A stretch of DNA of 64,000 nt from Kibdelosporangium aridum. GTDB lineage: Bacteria; Actinomycetota; Actinomycetes; Mycobacteriales; Pseudonocardiaceae. The stretch spans positions 310,001 to 374,000 of the forward strand of contig NZ_FWXV01000012.1 of assembly GCF_900176515.1 (NCBI RefSeq). The letters are read 5' to 3'. The notes beneath the pieces are model-generated. The model was not told where the DNA came from. It did no database searches and saw only the letters and a list, made by a program, of their open reading frames with translations. The position numbers and the translations under genes were made by a program. Positions 58,825 to 64,000 of the stretch are shown here, piece by piece (position 1 is the stretch's first letter; each line of letters opens with the position of its first letter).

Positions 58825-59186
58825 GTCGCCAACCGCGGCACGTCAATGTCCAGGATGGACACCAGCACGGAGGTGACGTCGAGTCCCGTGGCATCGGACA
58901 CCGCGGATGCGACGGCCTGTTGTACCAGGCGTGCGGTGACGGCCGCTTGGTCCTGGCCGGACGTGGCGACATCCACTTCGATGGTTGTGCCGGCGTCGTC
59001 GACGAACCGGACCCGGACGCCCTCGGTCGGCGCCGGGTCCAAGCCCTTGACCCGCTGGCGAGCTATCCGGGCGACTGAACCGACCAGGTCGGTGAATCCA
59101 GGCTGAACCCGCACTCCCGGTACGCTATTGGCGGCGTCCACTGCGACCGCAGCGACCACCGGGGCGGAAACAACGCTCTCGAACAC
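58821..59186 (-). CDS. Asp23-like protein, variant 3
   Basis: 121 residues from GTG 59186 (AGAGGGGA upstream). After a short N-terminus the Asp23-like core shows VVAAVAVDAANSVPGVRVQP, a basic ARIARQRVKGLDPAP loop and strands VRVRFVDDAGTTIEVDVATS, TGLDVTSVLVSILDIDVPR. It probably binds or resembles the other Asp23 copies in this operon. The frame upstream of the GTG (to 59228) overlaps the previous gene and is not needed. Confidence 0.7.
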   Translation of the reverse strand: MFESVVSAPVVAAVAVDAANSVPGVRVQPGFTDLVGSVARIARQRVKGLDPAPTEGVRVRFVDDAGTTIEVDVATSGQDQAAVTARLVQQAVASAVSDATGLDVTSVLVSILDIDVPRLAT

Positions 59187-59202
59187 GCACGTTCCCCTCT
59201 GT

Positions 59203-59766
59203 TCACGCGTCAAAGATGTCAGCCACAACTATGTCCAATTTGGCCAGTCGTACCCCGATTCGGGCCGATACCGCACCCGCCACGCGTTCCCGCACGAGCT
59301 CGTACCCGTCGGGATCCAGGCTGCGGTAGCTGATCGCGATGCTCAATTCCACGCTGATCGCGGGTACGTCGTCGATCGATTCCGCCACTTGGACACGGCA
59401 TCCACGCGCGCGTACTCCTGTGACGGTGTCGGCCGCGAAGCGCAGTACTGAAGCGATTGCCTGTTCACTGATCCGTGCCTGGTGTGGTGGCGTTGTGGGC
59501 AACGGAACCATGTCCCGTCGACGAACTTCAGCGCGCACAGCGGACATGATGCGTCCCACGAAATCCACGGATGGCTCCGCAGTGTCGTGGACCAGTTCGT
59601 CGACCGCCGCGCGAAGCTTACGCAGGCTCTGCCGTACGGCTGTGCAGTGTGGACAATTCAGGTCGTGCGAGTCGGCGTGCCCGGCATCTACGATGCCCAA
59701 CCGCTGCCACACATCCTCGACGTCGCGCCCGCAGGGCAACGCGTAGCGCGCTGCCGCGTCGTTCAT
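59203..59766 (-). CDS. anti-sigma-like zinc finger fused to an Asp23-like domain
   Basis: 187 residues. The N-terminal part has H-x3-C-x2-C at HDLNCPHC (about residues 34-41), the zinc pattern of anti-sigma factors, followed by helices (TAVRQSLRKLRAAVDELVHD). The C-terminal half (about 98-187) is Asp23-like: QAIASVLRFAADTVTGVRAR, ISVELSIAISYRSLDPDGYE, GVRLAKLDIVVADIF. ATG 59766 overlaps the sigma stop (ATGA). The fusion suggests that an Asp23 domain relays envelope state to the ECF sigma factor upstream. Confidence 0.72.
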   Translation of the reverse strand: MNDAAARYALPCGRDVEDVWQRLGIVDAGHADSHDLNCPHCTAVRQSLRKLRAAVDELVHDTAEPSVDFVGRIMSAVRAEVRRRDMVPLPTTPPHQARISEQAIASVLRFAADTVTGVRARGCRVQVAESIDDVPAISVELSIAISYRSLDPDGYELVRERVAGAVSARIGVRLAKLDIVVADIFDA

Positions 59767-60290
59767 CGCCATGGCGCCATCACCTCCGCCAATTGCGCAC
59801 GGGCTCGTGCAATCCGGCCACGCACTGCTTGTGTCGTCGTGCCGATCGCCTCGGCGATTTCGTCATACGACCGGCCGTGTACCTCTCGCAGCAGCCAACA
59901 GGCCCGTTGCTCCGCAGTGAGACCGTCAAGCGCGTGGCTCAACGCCGTCATCTGTTCGCTGACCTCCGCAGCACGCTCCGGGCGGGTCCGTGAATTTGCC
60001 GATTCTTGCTCGTCCAGTTCGACATCCGCCCGTGGCCGGCGTGCGCGGATGACGTTCAAGCAGCGGTTCGTGGTGGTCCGGTACAGCCATCCCACAAACG
60101 CCGCATCGTCGTGCAACTGCGCCAACCGCCGCCACACAGTGACGAACACTTCCTGCACCGTGTCCTCAGCATCGCTCGCGCTGGCCAACATGCGTAGCGC
60201 AAGCCGATACAACGGCGCCTGATACCGGCGCACGAGCACCTCGTAGCAACGCACATCCCCGTCCCGAGAACGCGCCACCAGCGTGGGCAT
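59763..60290 (-). CDS. ECF sigma factor heading the Asp23 operon
   Basis: 175 residues with region 2 (about 1-70: VRCYEVLVRRYQAPLYRLAL, SDAEDTVQEVFVTVWRRLAQ, FVGWLYRTTTNRCLNVIRA) and region 4 (about 115-172: LTAEQRACWLLREVHGRSYD, EAIGTTTQAVRGRIARARA). The ATG at 60290 has a poor ribosome site. An ATG at 60330 in another frame reads MKPLAQVEADLLDDA and would join this protein at TLVARSRDGDV after loss of one base, as expected for a full sigma N-terminus. The gene may thus be shifted, or start later than its relatives. Confidence 0.82.
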   Translation of the reverse strand: MPTLVARSRDGDVRCYEVLVRRYQAPLYRLALRMLASASDAEDTVQEVFVTVWRRLAQLHDDAAFVGWLYRTTTNRCLNVIRARRPRADVELDEQESANSRTRPERAAEVSEQMTALSHALDGLTAEQRACWLLREVHGRSYDEIAEAIGTTTQAVRGRIARARAQLAEVMAPWR

Positions 60291-60629
60291 CGTCCAGCAA
60301 ATCGGCTTCGACCTGTGCCAACGGCTTCATGGGCGGCCCCGAACTGGCTCGGCCATACGCTCGTTCTCCTCCATGGAATTACTCCGTCCTACCGGTCGGA
60401 CACAGTCCAGGCCGAAACGTCACGCATTCCCATGATGGGCAGCGGTGAGCACCATCACCCGGATCAACCCCCGATCGTGCGTGACACTCGTGTCGCGCCA
60501 GGAGTCCTTCCAGCGCACGGCGGCATCCGCGGAACCGGCCGCCACGACCAAGAAGCCTTGTCAAAATAGGCCTCGTCGCGCGGAGCAGTGCCCTACTTGG
60601 CCAGTCGCGAGCTCCGACGTCACATCGAC

Positions 60630-60851
60630 TTATTCGGAGCAGCACCACGAAAGGATCGGCGACAGCGTCCATCGCCATCGGCCGCGATCGGACACGATGA
60701 TCCGCACAGCATTCACCGCGAGACTGCAGGCGGCGAACATCGTCAACGTCCCCGGCCTGTCCGGATAGGCGTGTTCCACGGCATTGCTGACCGCCTCCTC
60801 GGCGACCATCACAACATCTTGCGCGAGGTACCGTTGCGTAGAGTCACCAGT
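60630..60851 (-). pseudogene. remnant of an RsbW-type HATPase anti-sigma gene
   Basis: The minus strand encodes YLAQDVVMVAEEAVSNAVEH, then AYPDRPGTLTMFAACSLAVN and IIVSDRGRWR. This is the N-box and the D-x-G part of an anti-sigma HATPase, and it is clearly related to the gene at 61304. The GRGL motif and everything after DRGRWR are missing, as is the N-terminus, so no active kinase can be made. Upstream 60331-60629 shows no secure gene. Confidence 0.65.
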
Positions 60852-60875
60852 TGACGGACACGGAGGCAGACGATT

Positions 60876-61226
60876 GTGACGGGCGCGAGGCCAGAGCTGG
60901 CGTGGGACGTCGATCTCGATGAACAAACGACGGTCGTACATGTCGTTGGCGAAATCGACATTGAGACACAAGAGTTGTTCGATGCGGCAGTCCGCGCTGG
61001 ACTCGACGGCCCGTCACCGCTGGTGATACTGGATCTGGCCAAAGTCACGTTTCTCGGCTCCATCGGTCTGCGGATCTTGATACTTGCTCACAACGAGGCT
61101 GACGAAACGGGCCGCGTGCTGAGAGTTGTGGAAGGGTCCTCAGCTGTACAACGGGTTATGGCAATCACCGGATTGAACCAGATACTGGCGTTGTATCCGA
61201 CAGCGGAGAAAGCACGCCTGTCATGA
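60876..61226 (+). CDS. STAS-domain anti-sigma factor antagonist
   Basis: 116-residue SpoIIAA/RsbV-type protein: TTVVHVVGEIDIETQELFDA, a LVILDLAKVTFLGSIGLRIL core in which the serine of FLGSIGL is the expected phosphorylation site, and ITGLNQILALYPTAEKA at the end. In its free state it binds a kinase anti-sigma factor and frees a sigma factor. GTG 60876 has GGAGG nine bases upstream. The HATPase gene at 61304 on the same strand is the likely partner. Confidence 0.87.
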   Translation: MTGARPELAWDVDLDEQTTVVHVVGEIDIETQELFDAAVRAGLDGPSPLVILDLAKVTFLGSIGLRILILAHNEADETGRVLRVVEGSSAVQRVMAITGLNQILALYPTAEKARLS

Positions 61227-61303
61227 AGTACAAACGAAACGTCCGGGGATATGTTTCCTGTGGGGGTTGATGGCAACCGCCGGAAGCGGGTGACGAAGCG
61301 CTG

Positions 61304-61747
61304 ATGCTCGATGACGATAGCTCGCTGCCCCCGCTGACCGCATGGGCGGACACGCTGCCAGCCTTTGCCGCCGAGATGGTCACCAATTCGGATCTCAATC
61401 AGCCGTACATCTATACCGAACTTCCCGCCACCCCCGACCAGGCTGGCGTCGTCCGTAGGTCGATCACCGGCTGGGCTTCACGAATCGGCGTGTCAAAGTT
61501 ACTTGCCCAAGACATGGTGCTGGCGACCGACGAGGCCATGAGCAACGCGATCGAGCACGCCTACCGTGGTGTCGCGGGTACCGTCACACTGTTCGCCGCA
61601 TGCTCTTCCCACCACACTAAGGCCAACATCATCCTGGGAGATCGCGGCGTATGGCGGCCACCCACCGTCGACCCGGGGTTTCGCGGCCGAGGCCTGTCCA
61701 TCATGGACAAGCTCGCCTCTTCCCGTTCGGGAGCGCGTCCACGTTGA
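61304..61747 (+). CDS. HATPase anti-sigma factor (RsbW/SpoIIAB type), end possibly shifted
   Basis: 147 residues. N-box LATDEAMSNAIEHAY, G1 GDRGVWRPPTVDPGFRG and G2 GRGLSIMDKLA are present, so ATP binding is likely. It should bind a sigma factor and phosphorylate the STAS partner at 60876. After KLAS the frame ends quickly in SRSGARPR, whereas the next frame reads FPFGSASTLTTEQ and resembles the expected last strands, so a one-base shift near 61722 may have cut the C-terminus. The paralogue at 60630 is a mere remnant. Confidence 0.8.
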   Translation: MLDDDSSLPPLTAWADTLPAFAAEMVTNSDLNQPYIYTELPATPDQAGVVRRSITGWASRIGVSKLLAQDMVLATDEAMSNAIEHAYRGVAGTVTLFAACSSHHTKANIILGDRGVWRPPTVDPGFRGRGLSIMDKLASSRSGARPR

Positions 61748-61875
61748 CCACCGAACAGCCTCACGGCGAGAACGACCACAACCGTGGGAGGAGCAGACGT
61801 CGTGAAGGTTTGCGCTTACGGCGCGACGGGTAATAGCAGAGCTAACCTTGAGCACGCAGGGTGGAGGTCGCTCCA

Positions 61876-62046
61876 ATGAGCCATTCAACGGGCGACGATC
61901 GCCGCGAGGAGATCGTGCCGACAGGTGACCTCGCCGAGTTGTTCGAACGCATTGATCGGCACTCGCAACGGCTGCGCGAGCACGCCCAGGAGTTACGTCG
62001 GTTCCACACTGACCTGGACGGGCTCGACCAGCGCTTTCGCTCGTGA
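61876..62046 (+). CDS. small coiled-coil protein
   Basis: 56 residues, ATG 61876 with GGAGG eight bases upstream. After a polar start, one long amphipathic helix (TGDLAELFERIDRHSQRLRE and HAQELRRFHTDLDGLDQRFR) likely forms a coiled coil. Its place after the anti-sigma gene suggests a role in the partner-switch locus, but no family is known. Confidence 0.6.
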   Translation: MSHSTGDDRREEIVPTGDLAELFERIDRHSQRLREHAQELRRFHTDLDGLDQRFRS

Positions 62047-62424
62047 AGCCGTGTGTCAGCAACATCGTTCGCCGCCACCAGGACTCCTCGGCTGGGCGCA
62101 CCATCAGTCGCTTCAAACGTGACGAGCGCGGCGCAACTTGCGGTGGTGAAGGTGCTTCTTTGCTGCCGGGTGGCGGGCCCTCCGCGGGCGATCCTGCGGG
62201 ATGGTGTTGATCGCGGCCCAGTAGATCAAGGCCTCGGCTTGCATCACAACGGCAATGGAACCACCGTGGTCCTGCGCTGGACACTGTCTGCACATACATG
62301 TTGACGCGTCACGTTCGAGCTTCCGCAACGACTACTACGCACCCGTATGCAGCTACTCAGAACTGCCCAACCGGACGGCAAGCGGGCATATGGCGCGACA
62401 GCACAGCGGGACTACGACCTGCGT
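62047..62424. other. intergenic, no supported gene
   Basis: A minus-strand ORF (62113-62328, 71 codons) contains AEALIYWAAINTIPQDRPRR but its rest is of low complexity and Arg/His-rich. I do not regard it as a gene. No repeat or terminator stands out. Confidence 0.4.
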
Positions 62425-62865
62425 TTAGGGTCGCTTGCCGGAGTTGAGCGCCTCGTCGATGGAGTGGTACAAGCGCAGCGTGTCGTCGAGGCCGGTGATT
62501 TCGATGGGCCTGATCACCGGGCGGTTGCCGTCCACGATGATGCGCAACGGTTCGTGTCGTGCCTCCGCGTGACAGGTCGCATCCAGCAGGGCAGTCAGCC
62601 CTGCCGAGTCCAGGAATGTGACCTTGGTGAGGTCGAGGATGCACGGGCTGGCGCTCGTTTGGTCAATGCCGGCGGTCACCGCCGCGCGCAAACTCGGTGC
62701 GGTATGCAAGTCGACCTCGCCGGAGACCACGACCACCAGGGTGCCGTCTACAACCCGGTGAGCAATGTCCAGCCAGTCTGCTGGTGGATCGATCTCAGGT
62801 GGCTGGCTCACATGTAGGTACGCTACCCGCCCACCGACCGCTCGTGACGTCACCGGCCGCGCCAT
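62425..62865 (-). CDS. STAS-domain anti-sigma factor antagonist
   Basis: 146 residues. A 40-residue extension precedes the STAS domain: TLVVVVSGEVDLHTAPSLRA, CILDLTKVTFLDSAGLTALL with the phospho-serine in FLDSAGL, then PVIRPIEITGLDDTLRLYHS. ATG 62865 has GGGAAGA directly upstream. The HATPase gene ends 31 bp before it on the same strand, so the two form a kinase-antagonist pair of their own, opposite in direction to the pair at 60.9-61.7 kb. Confidence 0.87.
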   Translation of the reverse strand: MARPVTSRAVGGRVAYLHVSQPPEIDPPADWLDIAHRVVDGTLVVVVSGEVDLHTAPSLRAAVTAGIDQTSASPCILDLTKVTFLDSAGLTALLDATCHAEARHEPLRIIVDGNRPVIRPIEITGLDDTLRLYHSIDEALNSGKRP

Positions 62866-62896
62866 TTCTTCCCGGCGCGGCGAAGGTGCCCAGCCG

Positions 62897-63364
62897 TCAG
62901 CGGAGGGTGGGCCAGTGCCGGGCTGGCGCCAGATGCGGGGCATGGCCGCTGCTTCCCGGGCGGATCAAAACCAATTCGGCCCACACGGTCTTGTGATGAC
63001 CGTGGTGGCGGACTCCCCACGACGAGGCCAGCCGGTCGACCAGGACCAGACCACGTCCGCCGTGCCGGTCCGGGGTCCGCATCCTCGGCTGCTCCGGCGA
63101 ACCGTCGTCCACCTCGATCCGCAGGCATCGCCCCTGGTCGGCCAGGCTCAGTCGACACACGCGAGGCGCCACGGCATGGCACAGCGCATTGCTGACCAAC
63201 TCGTCGACCACCAGCACTGCGTCATCAACCACGACCCCCGCGTGACCGGTGAGCAGGTCGCGGACCCGGCGCCGGACATCCCTGCTGGTTACCGCGTCCA
63301 GATCACAGCGCACATCGGTCTGGGTCGGGTCGCCGCGCGCCGCACTCCACGGCTGGGTTGACAT
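62897..63364 (-). CDS. HATPase anti-sigma factor (RsbW-like)
   Basis: 155 residues. N-box VVDELVSNALCHAV, G1 LRIEVDDGSPEQP and G2 GGRGLVLVDRLASSWG are intact, followed by the last strand KTVWAELVL. The N-terminal 40 residues are basic (TSRDVRRRVRDLLTGHAGVV). The start is ATG 63364 behind GGGGG; an ATG two codons earlier is possible. A partner-switch kinase for the STAS protein just downstream. Confidence 0.85.
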   Translation of the reverse strand: MSTQPWSAARGDPTQTDVRCDLDAVTSRDVRRRVRDLLTGHAGVVVDDAVLVVDELVSNALCHAVAPRVCRLSLADQGRCLRIEVDDGSPEQPRMRTPDRHGGRGLVLVDRLASSWGVRHHGHHKTVWAELVLIRPGSSGHAPHLAPARHWPTLR

Positions 63365-63589
63365 AGCCATCCCCCACTTTCTTGCCGTCCACAGCCGACG
63401 CTGAAAACAGGCACGCGCGGCCTGAGAGGTGGATACCCATGCTGGCGCACGACAAACGCGCGACGCCCGTTCGACCGCGTCACTAACCGAGATCAATCCG
63501 GCCACCGCACGCGCATCGCCGATAGACGTACGGATACGAACGTCCACGACGAGGACCAGCGAGGACGGTTGACTAGGCGCCGTGGGCGG

Positions 63590-63836
63590 ACAGCATCGTG
63601 CGGGGTTGCTGCCCGCATTGTCGGCTGGGGCGCTACCAGTGACCGGGTTGGCGGAGTGGCCCCAGGTGGTGTTCAGCCCTACCGCACGCCCGATGCGTGA
63701 ACTCGCCGCTGTGCTGCCGGCAGGTGGTCCCGCGGTGGTCGTGGTGGACCAGTTCGAGGAGACCTTCACGCTGTGCACCGACCCAGCCGAGGCCTGTCCT
63801 ACGCGGAAGCAGCGGAGACCCGCGACTGTCCAATAG
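63590..63836 (+). pseudogene. remnant of an nSTAND1-type NTPase
   Basis: The frame reads GQHRAGLLPALSAGALPVTG, WPQVVFSPTARPMRELAAVL and GGPAVVVVDQFEETFTLCTD. The last part is the Walker B of STAND NTPases, and RAGLLPAL is what normally follows their Walker A. The P-loop itself is lost and the protein ends after DPAEA in unrelated residues. Large nSTAND1 proteins with WD40 repeats are common in actinobacteria; only this scrap remains. Confidence 0.65.
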
Positions 63837-63924
63837 GGACGCCCTGATGCCGCGTCGCCAACATCCGCAACGACCTCATCACGACCATGCATGAATCGGA
63901 ACGCCCCGCCGCACCGCGATGTGA

Positions 63925-64000
63925 CTACACCTGCGAGTCCGCCAGCAACTTCAACGCCAGCTTCTGCAACTCCGGCCCCGCCTTGCTCGGACTCCCCGTG
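63925..64000 (-). CDS. C-terminal end of an unidentified gene (partial)
   Basis: The minus-strand frame is open to the window edge and reads SPSKAGPELQKLALKLLADS before QV and TAG at 63925. The helical, Leu/Lys-rich end and high third-position G/C suggest real coding. Too short to name. Confidence 0.4.
   Translation of the reverse strand, partial: TGSPSKAGPELQKLALKLLADSQV

Noticed and set aside
1..64000. CRISPR arrays, tRNA or rRNA genes
   Set aside because: No regularly spaced repeats, no cloverleaf-like sequence with a GTTCRANNC arm and no rRNA-like stretch was found on reading.

Overview
The DNA is GC-rich with strong G/C bias at third codon positions, uses many GTG and some TTG starts, and carries actinobacterial hallmarks: SARP and large-ATPase LuxR regulators, SigK/RskA, an EACC1-caspase pair, a DUF6355 protein and a CU044_5270 protein. 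I read it as a filamentous actinomycete, most likely near Pseudonocardiaceae. Genus and species are not decidable from the sequence alone. I saw no tRNA, rRNA or CRISPR array.

Region 1 (1-19.9 kb) is the right-hand part of a specialised-metabolite cluster. It holds a DnrJ/DesV-type sugar 3-aminotransferase cut by the window edge, a dTDP-sugar epimerase, an EntA/DhbA-like dihydrodiol dehydrogenase, a DHA2 drug exporter coupled to a flavin split-barrel protein, two tandem phytanoyl-CoA-type dioxygenases, an SDR-fold protein without its catalytic Ser and Tyr, a GT1 glycosyltransferase, a double GNAT protein and a SnoaL-like protein. Four regulators control it or sit in it: two small SARPs, one LuxR-type ATPase regulator and one AfsR-like giant. 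No polyketide synthase or NRPS is inside the window. A TetR/aldo-keto reductase module with three matching operators closes this part. The chemistry suggests an amino-deoxysugar glycoside, perhaps with a dihydroxybenzoate- or hydroxyanthranilate-derived unit; that is inference.

Region 2 (20-32.4 kb) is general accessory genome: a small secreted DUF6355 protein, an ECF sigma factor with its CU044_5270 partner, a secreted tripeptidyl-peptidase-like hydrolase, a transporter, a Tat-exported DUF4241 protein, a divergent TetR/SDR pair with clear operator repeats, an epimerase, an AI-2E transporter and an acyl desaturase. Two small broken genes lie between them.

Region 3 (32.4-41.8 kb) is sparse and unusual. 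Two diverged copies of a ~115-bp leader element, each ending in a co-varying hairpin before a very small ORF, flank a TPR protein, a HPF-like ribosome protein and several tiny genes. An EACC1 protein fused by stop/start overlap to an eight-helix membrane caspase follows, then a convergent Tat-exported sialidase-like protein with three golvesin repeats, then a transposase scrap.

Region 4 (41.8-50.7 kb) holds a leftward operon (alpha/beta hydrolase, DUF1048, ABC ATPase, ABC permease, possibly a beta-lactamase-like hydrolase), a DUF2089/membrane/SHOCT-like operon, a ruined tyrosine integrase, and an ABC exporter divergent from its TetR regulator.

Region 5 (51-64 kb) is regulatory. sigK-rskA lies beside a fasciclin lipoprotein, a membrane molybdopterin oxidoreductase and a DUF4394 gene; sigK itself and all three neighbours carry a near-identical CCATCC/CAATCC-N16/17-CGAAT(A/G) promoter, yet the fasciclin and DUF4394 genes are frameshifted. 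Next is a tight leftward operon running from an ECF sigma factor through a zinc-finger/Asp23-like fusion to five further Asp23/AmaP-type envelope genes and one unassigned gene. The window ends in partner-switching genes (STAS antagonists and HATPase anti-sigma factors, one of them a remnant), a relic of an nSTAND NTPase and the tail of a gene that runs off the right edge.
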